DNA of 64,000 nucleotides, taken from assembly GCF_900101385.1 (NCBI RefSeq), contig NZ_FMZB01000004.1, positions 62,001 through 126,000 on the forward strand, written 5' to 3'. The DNA is from Terribacillus halophilus. GTDB taxonomy: Bacteria > Bacillota > Bacilli > Bacillales > Amphibacillaceae. Made by a program: the position numbers and the translations under genes. Positions 9,895 to 19,007 of this stretch are shown here, one piece after another. The number at the start of each line of letters is the position of its first letter. Position 1 is the stretch's first letter. The notes beneath the pieces are model-generated. The model had not been told where the DNA came from. It saw only the letters and a list, made by a program, of their open reading frames with translations, and ran no database searches.

Positions 9895-10626
9895 ATGAAA
9901 TTGACAGTGATAGGATTTTGGGGAGCATACCCTGGCAGGGAGAGTGCCAGCTCTTGTTATTTAGTAGAGAAGGATGGTTATTCCCTGCTTTTGGATTGCG
10001 GAAGCGGTGCACTATCCCGAATGCAAGCTATCGTTGATCCGAAGGGATTGGATGCAGTTGTCATCAGCCATTATCATCCTGACCATATTGCGGACATCGG
10101 GGCATTGCAGCATGTTTGGCAAGTACAGAACAGCTTGAAAGGAACAGAGGATGTACTGCCGATATATGGTCATGAAGAGGACGAAGCAGGCTTCAAGAAC
10201 TTGAACCATAAATTCACTGAAGCGATTGCCTATAAGCCGGATGAAATTTTGAGCATCGGTCCCTTTGCCATTACGTTCATGAAAACGAAGCATCCCGTAC
10301 CTTGCTACGGCATGCGGATATCGGATGGTGTATCGGATATCGTTTATACAGCCGACTCTAGTTATTTGGAGGAATGGGTGGAATTCAGCAAAGATGCGGA
10401 TCTGCTCATTACCGATTGTAATTTTTATCAGCATCAGGACGGGGAAGCCGCAGGTCATATGAACAGCCTGCAGGTTGGCGGTATTGCGGAACAGGCAGGT
10501 GTGAAGACTCTATTCCTGAGTCATCTGCCGCATTTCGGCGAACATCGGCAGCTGCTGGAGGAAGCAAGCAACATATTCAGCGGTGAAGTGAAGCTGGCAT
10601 ATGAAGGATTGAAATGGGAAGGGTGA
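9895..10626 (+). CDS. yhfI: MBL-fold metallohydrolase YhfI
   Basis: 243-residue metallo-beta-lactamase-fold protein with the metal motif SHYHPDH (about residues 59-65), further ligands in KHPVPCYG and TADSS, and late His residues in SHLPHFGEH. It resembles RNase Z/arylsulfatase-like small hydrolases. Order yhfI-lplJ is as in B. subtilis. The ribosome site GGAGAGGTG precedes ATG. The substrate is unknown. Confidence 0.87.
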   Translation: MKLTVIGFWGAYPGRESASSCYLVEKDGYSLLLDCGSGALSRMQAIVDPKGLDAVVISHYHPDHIADIGALQHVWQVQNSLKGTEDVLPIYGHEEDEAGFKNLNHKFTEAIAYKPDEILSIGPFAITFMKTKHPVPCYGMRISDGVSDIVYTADSSYLEEWVEFSKDADLLITDCNFYQHQDGEAAGHMNSLQVGGIAEQAGVKTLFLSHLPHFGEHRQLLEEASNIFSGEVKLAYEGLKWEG

Positions 10627-10640
10627 CACCTTCCCATTTT
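10612..10640 (+). terminator. Terminator of yhfI
   Basis: AAATGGGAAGG, short loop, CCTTCCCATTTT, overlapping the stop codon. Confidence 0.75.
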
Positions 10641-10721
10641 GTCTGGATTGATAATAGGCTTATGATTCGGTAGAATATTACTAGGATAAACAATTTTTGA
10701 CTGACACTGGGGGTCTTTATT

Positions 10722-11717
10722 TTGCGTTTTATCGATAATGAAGGAATCACAGATCCAAGGATCAACCTTGCGATTGAGGAATATGTGTTGAAAAACTTCG
10801 GCAAGGACGATACATACCTGCTTTTCTATATCAATGAACCGTCCATCATCATCGGCCGTAATCAGAATACAATCGAAGAAATCAATACGAAGTACGTGGA
10901 TGATAATGGTATCAAGGTCGTGCGCCGTCTTTCTGGCGGAGGAGCTGTATACCATGATTTGGGGAACTTGAATTTCAGCTTCATCACACAGGATGACGGC
11001 AATAGCTTCCAGGATTTTGCGAAATTCACAAAGCCTGTGACGGATGCGTTGAATAAGCTGGGCGTGCCTGCCGAATTGAAGGGACGCAATGATTTACTGG
11101 TCGGCGAACGAAAAATTTCGGGGAATGCACAATTCTCCACACGCGGGCTGATGTTCAGCCATGGTACCTTGATGTACGATTCGGAAATCGAGCATGTTGT
11201 TTCTGCCTTGAAGGTGAAGAAAGAGAAAATCGAATCCAAAGGGATCAAATCCATCCGTAGCCGGGTAGCGAATATCTCTGAGTTCATGGATAACAAGATT
11301 CCTATGGACGAATTCAAAGAAATCCTGCTTCGTTATATCTTCGATGTCGAGGATACGAAAGATGTACCGCGTTACAAGCTGACTGAAGAGGATTGGAAAG
11401 CAATTCACAAAATCAGTGAAGAGCGCTATCAAAAATGGGAATGGAACTACGGCAAATCGCCAAGCTTCAATATTCAGCAGACACATAAATTCCCATCGGG
11501 CAATGTCGATATCCGCTTGAATGTGAAAAACGGCATCATCGAACAAATCCGTATTTTCGGCGATTATTTCGGTGTCGGCGAAGTTGGTGAGCTCGAGGAA
11601 AAACTAAAAGGTGTCCGTTATGAACGCGAGTCCATCCAACAGGCACTGACGGATGTGAATGTGAGCCACTATCTAGGTAAGATCGACAAAGACGATTTCA
11701 TTGATCTTATGTATTGA
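10722..11717 (+). CDS. lplJ: Lipoate-protein ligase LplJ
   Basis: 331 residues, same length as B. subtilis LplJ. Activates free lipoate with ATP and attaches it to lipoyl domains of GcvH and 2-oxoacid dehydrogenases. Landmarks: DPRINLAIEEYVLKN, the RRLSGGGAVYHDLGNLNFSF lipoyl/AMP-binding stretch and GRNDLLVGERKISGNAQ with the catalytic Lys. It uses a TTG start behind GGGGG; no better start is available in frame. Confidence 0.93.
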   Translation: MRFIDNEGITDPRINLAIEEYVLKNFGKDDTYLLFYINEPSIIIGRNQNTIEEINTKYVDDNGIKVVRRLSGGGAVYHDLGNLNFSFITQDDGNSFQDFAKFTKPVTDALNKLGVPAELKGRNDLLVGERKISGNAQFSTRGLMFSHGTLMYDSEIEHVVSALKVKKEKIESKGIKSIRSRVANISEFMDNKIPMDEFKEILLRYIFDVEDTKDVPRYKLTEEDWKAIHKISEERYQKWEWNYGKSPSFNIQQTHKFPSGNVDIRLNVKNGIIEQIRIFGDYFGVGEVGELEEKLKGVRYERESIQQALTDVNVSHYLGKIDKDDFIDLMY

Positions 11718-11723
11718 TTATGT

Positions 11724-11757
11724 AAGAGACGACCAGCGGGGCCGTCTCTTTTTTTTA
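11724..11757 (+). terminator. Terminator of lplJ
   Basis: AAGAGACG and CGTCTCTT arms followed by a run of eight T, ending about 13 bases before the start of yhfN. Confidence 0.88.
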
Positions 11758-11770
11758 CAGGAGGAATCGG

Positions 11771-12940
11771 ATGAAAAAAGTATTGTTTGCTTATGCCGTC
11801 TATCTCTTGGCAATCTGGATGTTTTTTCCGTTCGTCTATCCGAATTTAAATCAAGATGTCAGTACATATGCCAGTATCGGCCATGCAGTTTATTTTTCTC
11901 GGCTGCCGTTATTGCCTGTTTTCCTTTTTGCAGTGTGGAAGAACGGCAAGCTGCAGGAAATCGCTGCTTCCACGGAACAGCGGCTGCCTAGATTGTTCGC
12001 AACAGCAGTATTCATGCTCCTTTTAGTTGGATTGTATGGTCTTGTGCAGCTGCCATTCCGTTTGGCAGGATTTTGGAATGCCCGGCAAGCACAAATCAGT
12101 GTCCAGCCAATTGGAGATTGGGCAGGGGAATACTTGCTGAGCCTGTTTTTCTTTTATTTGGCCGTCACGGTAGTAGTCTTTGTATCGCAGCTCCTGATGA
12201 AAAGATTCCATAAAAACTGGTGGATCGTGTTGTGGATCTTGCTCGTCCCTAGTGCGATTTTCGTCGTCTATGTACAGCCACTGTGGATCGACCCGCTCTA
12301 TGAAGATTTCCATGACCTTCCTGCAGGTGCATTACGAACGGATATAGAGCAGTTGACCGATGCTGCCGGTATTCCCGATGCGACACTCCTGGAGGTCGAT
12401 AAGAGCGCCAAGACGATAACATATAATGCATATGTGAACGGTTTGTTCGGCAGTGCCCGGGTCGTACTGTATGATACGACGATTGATGGTTTGGCAGAAG
12501 ATGAGGTGCTGTTCATCGTCGCCCACGAAATCGGTCATTATGTGCTGCACCATATGTATTGGGGGACAGCTGGTTTTCTCGTACTTGGCTTCTTTCTCCT
12601 CTGGGTGACCAAAAGGGTTTCAGATAAGTTTTTAGCCAAAAAGCAAATAAATGCATATCAGCTGCGGGCTGTGCCGCTATTTCTCTTGATTTTGAGCTTC
12701 CTGCAGTTTGCAAGTTCGCCCGTTTCCCTCTATGTATCACGTGAGATGGAGCGTCAGGCGGATGCTTATGCGCTGGAGTATGCACCTGATACAGAAGCAG
12801 GCATCCGCATGTTTGAGAATATGCAGGAGATTTCCAAAAGCGATCCAGATCCTTGGCCGGTTTTTGAATGGCTGCGTTCCACTCATCCTTCCATTCAGGA
12901 TCGCATTGAAGCAGTTGAAGACTATGAAGAAAACAGGTAG
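11771..12940 (+). CDS. yhfN: M48-family membrane metalloprotease YhfN
   Basis: 389-residue integral membrane zinc protease of the Ste24/CAAX-protease type. Four N-terminal hydrophobic segments precede the zinc motif HEIGHYVLHH (about residues 252-261), then two more membrane spans and the third ligand Glu in SREMERQADAYALEY. Probably takes part in membrane protein quality control. It begins right after the lplJ terminator with its own AGGAGGA site and no clear promoter, so read-through or an unrecognised promoter is needed. Confidence 0.9.
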   Translation: MKKVLFAYAVYLLAIWMFFPFVYPNLNQDVSTYASIGHAVYFSRLPLLPVFLFAVWKNGKLQEIAASTEQRLPRLFATAVFMLLLVGLYGLVQLPFRLAGFWNARQAQISVQPIGDWAGEYLLSLFFFYLAVTVVVFVSQLLMKRFHKNWWIVLWILLVPSAIFVVYVQPLWIDPLYEDFHDLPAGALRTDIEQLTDAAGIPDATLLEVDKSAKTITYNAYVNGLFGSARVVLYDTTIDGLAEDEVLFIVAHEIGHYVLHHMYWGTAGFLVLGFFLLWVTKRVSDKFLAKKQINAYQLRAVPLFLLILSFLQFASSPVSLYVSREMERQADAYALEYAPDTEAGIRMFENMQEISKSDPDPWPVFEWLRSTHPSIQDRIEAVEDYEENR

Positions 12941-13067
12941 AGATTTTATATCTCTATCTGTTTTTGTAAGGATTCCATTAAGAAAATAAAATTCTCCTGT
13001 ATTTCTGTCCCGATTTTGCTATTGTAGAGACAACCTTCTTTTCCTGTAATCAGAAAGGATTGTTTAG

Positions 13068-13592
13068 ATGCAGCAAATAGAACAAAGCCCGACTGTGGCT
13101 GAACTTACTCCCCTTACAATGGCAATACTGCCGAAGCTCCTCGAAAACGGACAGCCCGGCTGCGAGGTGCTCGAGACAGAAAACAGCTCCACTTTCCGCA
13201 CTTCCCCAAGCAAATTCATCGATTTGGCCTGCAAGTTCTATGGCAGCAGCTTGAAAGGCAGACAAGCTGGGGTGAAGGAAATCTGCGGCATCACGCATAA
13301 AGCTCCGATATCCATCGACCCCGTCAGCGGTATGTACTTCTTTCCTACATCTTCTCCTCTTGCCCATACATGCTCCTGGATTTCACATTCCCACATCAAG
13401 CGGATTGAAGCCGCAGCCCATCAGTGCACAAACCTTACCTTCAAAAATGGCGACACACTTACCTTGGACGTGTCGTATGGATCGATGATGAATCAGGTGC
13501 AGCGTACTGCGCAATACCGTTTCCTGCTGGATAAGCGGATCAGGCATTTGTGGAAGTATGGCGGGGATCAGATTGCGGAGCCTTTTGTGTGA
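13068..13592 (+). CDS. comK: Competence transcription factor ComK
   Basis: 174-residue ComK, somewhat shorter than the 192 residues of B. subtilis. Family features include the THKAPISIDPVSGMYFFPTSSP block and the SWISHSHIKRIE segment. ComK activates DNA-uptake and recombination genes by binding paired AT-rich boxes and is degraded through MecA-ClpCP; MecA is encoded at 50475. Ribosome site AGAAAGGA. I did not find clear ComK boxes in its own upstream region. The 3' end overlaps the convergent yhjD by 53 bases. Confidence 0.93.
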   Translation: MQQIEQSPTVAELTPLTMAILPKLLENGQPGCEVLETENSSTFRTSPSKFIDLACKFYGSSLKGRQAGVKEICGITHKAPISIDPVSGMYFFPTSSPLAHTCSWISHSHIKRIEAAAHQCTNLTFKNGDTLTLDVSYGSMMNQVQRTAQYRFLLDKRIRHLWKYGGDQIAEPFV

Positions 13593-13929
13593 GCTCCATC
13601 AGGATAGCCTCGACTTTCTTCCGTATAGCCGGGTTGAAATAGTTGCGCTTCTCCTCACATTCCTTCGTGATGAACAAAAAGGTAGTGAACGCGTCGTTTT
13701 TCTCTGCGGTCACAATCTGCATGTTGCGCCGGCGTAGCTGGTGGCGAAGCTGGCGACGCTCCTCCAGTGCGGCTTTTTCCATTGCTTGTAAGTGATGCAA
13801 AAGATACGCTTTTATCTTGTGCTTTCCTTCTTCCACAATTCGGATATCCTGCTGCAGGACAACAATGGCCATGGATAGAAACAGGAACCGGGATCCCAGC
13901 TTATATTCCGACTCACTAAGACAACGCAT
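13540..13929 (-). CDS. yhjD: YhjD-like conserved hypothetical protein
   Basis: 129-residue, basic, mostly helical protein without signal peptide or recognisable catalytic motif; Arg/Glu-rich middle (EERRQLRHQLRRR). Assigned to YhjD by length and by position between comK and yhjE. AGGAGG precedes the ATG. Its last 53 bases overlap the 3' end of comK on the opposite strand, so the transcripts can pair. Function unknown. Confidence 0.7.
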   Translation of the reverse strand: MRCLSESEYKLGSRFLFLSMAIVVLQQDIRIVEEGKHKIKAYLLHHLQAMEKAALEERRQLRHQLRRRNMQIVTAEKNDAFTTFLFITKECEEKRNYFNPAIRKKVEAILMELTQKAPQSDPRHTSTNA

Positions 13930-14129
13930 ATGCCTTTCCTCCTAATACGAACGTATGTTCCATTATACCCTATTGCTATGCGAAGTGAAAACAGGATAGA
14001 ACAGGTAATTTATAAATCACTAACCAAATGCAGGAAAAGAAGGGATAATCCTGTCGGACTTTGCAGGCTCGGGCTTTTTTGTTTAAAATGGTAAAAAGAT
14101 GTTTTAGCTGGGAATAGGAGAATGGTTAG

Positions 14130-14777
14130 ATGGTCTTAGGTTTTGGATGGAACGATTTGCTGGAAATGTTCCGCAATGGAACATGGGACGATTACGTTAA
14201 GTCCCTGCTTGATCGATATGAAAATCTGGGTCCTATACCCGGCATATTGCTTCCTTACTTGGAAGCTTTCCTGCCGTTTCTGCCGCTTGTTGTATTCGTA
14301 CTTACGAATACAGTGGCTTATGGCCTACTATGGGGTTTCCTTTATTCATGGGTGGGTACGTCACTTGGGGCAATCACGGTCTTTTGGCTGATCCGAAGGT
14401 ACCGCCACACACGCATGATCAATTGGCTGCGTCATAACAAGCAAGTAAAGAGAATAACAGAATGGCTGGATCGTCATGGTTTTGGTCCGCTATTCATTTT
14501 GTTATGCTTCCCATTTTCCCCATCGGCTATCATCAACGTCGTCGCTGGGCTATCGAAAATCAGTCTGCAGCAATTTGCGCTCGCTGTTTTCTTAGGGAAG
14601 GCACTGATGATTTTCTCGATAGCTTTTGTAGGGGACAGCCTGACATCATTTGCGGAAAACCCGATTAAGACTGTCATTGTGGCTGTGGCAATCATCCTGT
14701 TTTGGATGATAGGAAAGTACGTTGAGGGAAGGTTGAAAAAGAAAAACGGGAAGATGGAGCAGTCGGATAAGGATTAG
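14130..14777 (+). CDS. yhjE: TVP38/TMEM64-family membrane protein YhjE
   Basis: 215-residue DedA-like (VTT domain) membrane protein with about five spans; the core motif is the segment from GTSLGAITVFWLIRRYRH to LLCFPFSPSAIINVVAGLSKI. Related proteins have been linked to lipid scrambling or transport. Start ATG follows AGGAGA. It is followed 58 bases later by the signal peptidase gene, the B. subtilis order yhjE-sipV. Confidence 0.88.
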   Translation: MVLGFGWNDLLEMFRNGTWDDYVKSLLDRYENLGPIPGILLPYLEAFLPFLPLVVFVLTNTVAYGLLWGFLYSWVGTSLGAITVFWLIRRYRHTRMINWLRHNKQVKRITEWLDRHGFGPLFILLCFPFSPSAIINVVAGLSKISLQQFALAVFLGKALMIFSIAFVGDSLTSFAENPIKTVIVAVAIILFWMIGKYVEGRLKKKNGKMEQSDKD

Positions 14778-14835
14778 AGCTGTCCAAGCCGGGGTAAAGG
14801 TGTTGCTAAACACCTACAACCGGAGGAAAGCACAG

Positions 14836-15378
14836 ATGAAAAACAAAATACGCTGGAAGTTTGTTTTCCTGCTTGTCGGCATCGTACTTGTGCTCTTTTG
14901 TTCCAAAGAATTGATTTTTGCGGATTACAGAGTGGAAGGAGAGTCGATGGAGCCAACTTTGCAGGATGGCAATTTTTTGATGGTGAACAAGTTCATGGAT
15001 GATGCAAGCAGTATGCAGCGTTTCGATGTCATTGTGTTCCACGCTACAGAAGATGAAGATTATGTGAAACGCATCATCGGAATGCCAGGCGATTCACTGG
15101 AGGTCAGAAATGACAGGCTGTTTGTAAATGGGGAATACAGGCCGGAACATTATTTGGAAGACTATCGCGATGATGTCGAAGGCCAATTGACATGTGATTT
15201 TACATTGGAAGATGTCACCGGCCGGACAACAGTACCGGAAGGAATGCTGTTTGTCATGGGTGATAATCGCAGGGAAAGTCTGGACAGTCGCTCATTTGGT
15301 TTCATTCCGATTAAGCGGGTGGTCGGGAAGGTTGGTGCCCGATTCTGGCCGATGTCGGCAACTGGACTTGGTGCTTAG
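14836..15378 (+). CDS. sipV: Type I signal peptidase (SipV-like)
   Basis: 180-residue S26 protease that cleaves signal peptides from exported proteins. One N-terminal membrane anchor (about residues 8-27), then the catalytic Ser in VEGESMEPTL (about Ser42), the general-base Lys in DYVKRIIGMPGDS (about Lys82) and the GDNRRESLDSRSFG box. Start ATG chosen after GGAGGAAAG; 12 upstream in-frame codons lack a site. The symbol rests on synteny with B. subtilis sipV; paralogues are common. Confidence 0.88.
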   Translation: MKNKIRWKFVFLLVGIVLVLFCSKELIFADYRVEGESMEPTLQDGNFLMVNKFMDDASSMQRFDVIVFHATEDEDYVKRIIGMPGDSLEVRNDRLFVNGEYRPEHYLEDYRDDVEGQLTCDFTLEDVTGRTTVPEGMLFVMGDNRRESLDSRSFGFIPIKRVVGKVGARFWPMSATGLGA

Positions 15379-15404
15379 CTCCTTATCTTGGATAAGGGGC
15401 TTTT
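15377..15404 (+). terminator. Probable terminator of the signal peptidase gene
   Basis: AGCTCCTTATC-TTG-GATAAGGGGCTTTT, imperfect stem with a short T run overlapping the stop codon. Confidence 0.6.
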
Positions 15405-15506
15405 CCAGTATATGCAAGCGAACAAACGTGCGCGTCTGTTTTCCTTTCAACCGCGGAACATGATAAAATAAGATTACTAGTTTGGGAGACAGGAGTGAAG
15501 TTTAAC

Positions 15507-18500
15507 ATGGGGGTACGTTTTATCATCGGTCGGTCCGGCGCTGGGAAAAGCCGGGCTTGCCTGGATGAGATAGCATCCAAATTGAAGGATGATCCAATGG
15601 GACCGAATATTTTTTATCTCGTTCCGGATCAGATGACGTTCCAGCAAGAACAGGCGCTGATCAGGCAAACCGGTGTGGAAGGCAGCATCCGTGCACAGGT
15701 TTATAGCCTGTCGCGGCTGGCTTGGTATATTTTGCAGGAGACAGGCGGTGCGACCAAGCAGTTCATTACCTCGACCGGTGTCCAGATGATGCTCCGGAAA
15801 ATTACCGAGGAACGTAAATCCGACTGGAATGTCTTCCAAAAGGCAATCGAGAAGAATGGTTTTATGGGGCAGCTGGAAAGCATGATAACTGAGCTGAAGC
15901 GATATCGTGTTACACCGGAGCTTCTACATGCCCAGATACAGGAAATGGAGCAGTTTCAACAGCAGCATTCCCCTGAACGTACGCTTCGGGATAAGCTGGA
16001 GGATATCAGTTATATTTACGATCGCCTGACTGCGCTTTTACGGGACAAATATATTGACAGCGAGGACCAGCTACATGTATTGGCAACCAAAATCCCGCTG
16101 TCGCGTTCTGTCAAAGGATCGGAGATCTATCTGGATGGTTTTCATCAATTCACGCCCCAGGAGCTGGAGGTTATCGGTGCACTGATGACAGAAGCGGACC
16201 AAGTGACAGTGACGCTTACTTTGGATGGGGCAAACCGCCAGGATGTCGATGAGCTAGATTTGTTTGCACGCACACATGACACCTTTCTTCAAATCAAACA
16301 GACAGCACAGGAGCGAAATGTGCCAATCACCTCTATCGAGCAGCTGAGTCCCAAGGATGGGCGTTTCGGTCATAATCCTGCTTTCTTGCATTTGGAGAAG
16401 CATTTGGAAACGCGCCCGGCACCATCATTGAAAGGGGACGTGCCGATCACGCTGGCGCAGGCAGTCCACCCAAGGGCGGAGGTTGAAGGTGTGGCACAGG
16501 AAATCGTCGCGCTTGTACGGGAGAAAGGCTACCGTTATCAGGACATCGCGCTGCTTTTAAGACAGGCTGATGTGTACCACGAGCTGATCGAAACTGTGTT
16601 CGCCGATTATCATATTCCGGTGTTCATCGATCAGAAAAAGCCGATGATCCACCATCCGCTGCTGGAACTCATCCGTTCGGGAATGGAAGTCGTCGATGGG
16701 AATTGGCGTTATGAGGCAGTGTTCCGCGTATTGAAAACCGGCTTCATCCCATCAAATGATGAAGTCTATCCGCTGACGGAAGAAGCGATAGATGAATTGG
16801 AGAATTATTGCCTGGAATACGGCATCCGCTCCAGGGATCGCTGGCTGCAAAAAGAGGATTGGATCTTCCAGCGGTTCCGCGGCTTTGAATCGACGCGGCA
16901 GACGGATAAGGAACTGGAGACGCAAAAACGGATCAATCATTACCGCCGTCAAGTAGCTGAGGCGATGAAGAAATTCGATCGGAAGCTGCGGGAAGGCAAG
17001 ACATTCCGTGAACGCTCGATTGCAGTCTATGATTGGCTGGAACAGCTGAAAGTTCCGCAGCGACTTGAGGAGATGCAAGTCATTTTCGACGAGCGCGGTG
17101 AATTGGAAAGAGCAAGGGAACAAGATCAGGTCTGGGACGCAGTGCTTCAGCTGTTGGATGAAGCCGTGGAGATAGTCGGACAAGAACGCGTCTCCCTGCA
17201 AGTTTTCCGTCACACGATGGAGACCGGATTCGAATCGCTGGAATTTGCCCATATTCCGCCAAGTCTGGATCAGGTGATCGTCGGTACAATTGATCACAGC
17301 AAGGTAAGCGGGTTGAAATGTGCATTCCTGCTAGGAGTCAATGAAGGTGTGTGGCCGATGAAGCCGAAGCCTGATGGGCTCATCAGTGAAGAAGATCGGG
17401 AAGTGCTGGCAGTATATGGCTTGCAGCTTGCAGCTGGGGGAAAACGTCAGCTGCTGGATGAAAGCTTTTATATGTACCTTGCTTTTACGGCGGCAAGTGA
17501 GCGGCTTTGGGTAAGCTATCCGATCAGTGATCAGGAAGGAAAGGCGAAAATGGCGTCTTCCCTTGTGCAGCGCATGAAGGATCTATTCGATTGGTGCTGT
17601 GACGAGCGTATGCTCCAGGATCCAGAAGATAGTCTAGAAACTGCACGTTTTGTGGCAACGATTGATCAGAGCCGATCGGCGCTTACGACGCAGCTTGCGC
17701 GTAAAATGCGCTATCCTGTCCATCCGATTTGGGATAGCGTGCTTAACTGGTTCATTCGCCATGAAAGCAATGAGGAACTGACAGGAAGGATTCTTCAAAG
17801 TCTTTTTTATCGAAATGAGACAGAAGACTTGGCGGAAGAGACAAAGGAGCAACTTTTCCCGAAAAAAGTGAAAGCAAGTGTATCTCGCTTGGAAACGTAC
17901 TACCGATGTTCGTATCAGCATTTTGCCAAATACAGTCTCGGGTTGGAAAACAGGCGGACTTACAAACTGGATGCCCCCGATATCGGGCAGCTCTTCCATG
18001 AGGCATTGAAGCAAATCACCGATTGGGTGCAGCTGGAAGGCAGGAATTATGCACAGATCAACCGGGATGACGCGGCAGGTTACGCGAAACGGGCTATGGG
18101 AAATCTTGCCCCTGTGCTGCAGAACCAGATTCTCCATAGTTCCAACCGGTTCAAGTATATCCAGCAAAAGCTGCAAGAGATCATCGCTCGTGCTGCCTAT
18201 ACACTGAGTGAGCAAGCAAGGCAAAGCAAGTTCTCCCCGGTCGGACTTGAACTCGATTTCGGTGAGGACAAAACACTTCCTCCGATTGAAATCACACTGC
18301 CGAATGGCTACGATGTGCAATTGAGGGGACGGATCGACCGGGTTGACAAGGCGATCAATCAAGAAGAGCTGTTCCTTCGTATAATCGACTATAAATCCAG
18401 CAGCAAAGCGCTGAATCTGACAGAGGTTTACTATGGCCTGGCTCTCCAGATGCTCGCTTATCTGGACGTTGTCCTGTCGCATTCGGAAGAGTGGCTTGGT

Positions 18501-19007
18501 CTCAAGGCTACTCCCGCGGGGGTGCTGTATTTCCATGTGCATAACCCGCTGATCTCTCAATCAAGCAGATCACAAGTGGATATCGAGGAAGAGATTTTCA
18601 AGAAATTCAAAATGCAAGGCATGCTTCTCGAACAGGAATCAGTTGCCCGGATGATGGATACGTCACTCGAATCGGGTATGAGCAAAATCATCCCGGCAGG
18701 TTTGAAAAAAGACGGAGGCTTCCGGGCAGGTTCCCAGACAGCGGATCAACATACCTTCCGCGCCCTGCAGCAGCATACTAGATTTTTGATGGAACAAGCG
18801 GGACTGGATATCACCAATGGCGGTGTGCATTTGAATCCCTATCGGCACCATGATCGAAGTGCTTGCACGTTCTGCGATTTCAAGGCCGTTTGTCAATTCG
18901 ATGCCTCGCTTGCCGGCAATGAATACCGCGCAATTAAAGATATGAAGGATGAAGAAGTATTGAACAGCATCAAGAAGGAGGTGGAACGACATGGTGAAAT
19001 GGACTGA
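15507..19007 (+). CDS. addB: AddB subunit of the AddAB helicase-nuclease
   Basis: 1166-residue AddB, partner of AddA in double-strand-break end processing and Chi recognition. Walker A GRSGAGKS at residues 8-15, the PDQMTFQQEQ block, and a C-terminal RecB-type nuclease domain (IIDYKSSSKALN). The four Cys expected for the 4Fe-4S staple are seen: one in YYRCSYQHF and three in CTFCDFKAVC. I prefer the ATG at 15507 by family alignment; a GTG at 15495 is also possible. Its end overlaps addA by 17 bases. Confidence 0.95.
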   Translation: MGVRFIIGRSGAGKSRACLDEIASKLKDDPMGPNIFYLVPDQMTFQQEQALIRQTGVEGSIRAQVYSLSRLAWYILQETGGATKQFITSTGVQMMLRKITEERKSDWNVFQKAIEKNGFMGQLESMITELKRYRVTPELLHAQIQEMEQFQQQHSPERTLRDKLEDISYIYDRLTALLRDKYIDSEDQLHVLATKIPLSRSVKGSEIYLDGFHQFTPQELEVIGALMTEADQVTVTLTLDGANRQDVDELDLFARTHDTFLQIKQTAQERNVPITSIEQLSPKDGRFGHNPAFLHLEKHLETRPAPSLKGDVPITLAQAVHPRAEVEGVAQEIVALVREKGYRYQDIALLLRQADVYHELIETVFADYHIPVFIDQKKPMIHHPLLELIRSGMEVVDGNWRYEAVFRVLKTGFIPSNDEVYPLTEEAIDELENYCLEYGIRSRDRWLQKEDWIFQRFRGFESTRQTDKELETQKRINHYRRQVAEAMKKFDRKLREGKTFRERSIAVYDWLEQLKVPQRLEEMQVIFDERGELERAREQDQVWDAVLQLLDEAVEIVGQERVSLQVFRHTMETGFESLEFAHIPPSLDQVIVGTIDHSKVSGLKCAFLLGVNEGVWPMKPKPDGLISEEDREVLAVYGLQLAAGGKRQLLDESFYMYLAFTAASERLWVSYPISDQEGKAKMASSLVQRMKDLFDWCCDERMLQDPEDSLETARFVATIDQSRSALTTQLARKMRYPVHPIWDSVLNWFIRHESNEELTGRILQSLFYRNETEDLAEETKEQLFPKKVKASVSRLETYYRCSYQHFAKYSLGLENRRTYKLDAPDIGQLFHEALKQITDWVQLEGRNYAQINRDDAAGYAKRAMGNLAPVLQNQILHSSNRFKYIQQKLQEIIARAAYTLSEQARQSKFSPVGLELDFGEDKTLPPIEITLPNGYDVQLRGRIDRVDKAINQEELFLRIIDYKSSSKALNLTEVYYGLALQMLAYLDVVLSHSEEWLGLKATPAGVLYFHVHNPLISQSSRSQVDIEEEIFKKFKMQGMLLEQESVARMMDTSLESGMSKIIPAGLKKDGGFRAGSQTADQHTFRALQQHTRFLMEQAGLDITNGGVHLNPYRHHDRSACTFCDFKAVCQFDASLAGNEYRAIKDMKDEEVLNSIKKEVERHGEMD

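Noticed and set aside
12941-13067. ComK autoregulation boxes before comK
   Set aside because: AT-rich, but no pair of AAAA-N5-TTTT boxes within one mismatch.
14797-14816. AGGTGTT-GCTA-AACACCT hairpin between yhjE and the signal peptidase gene
   Set aside because: No T run and very close to the next ribosome site; may be an incidental stem.
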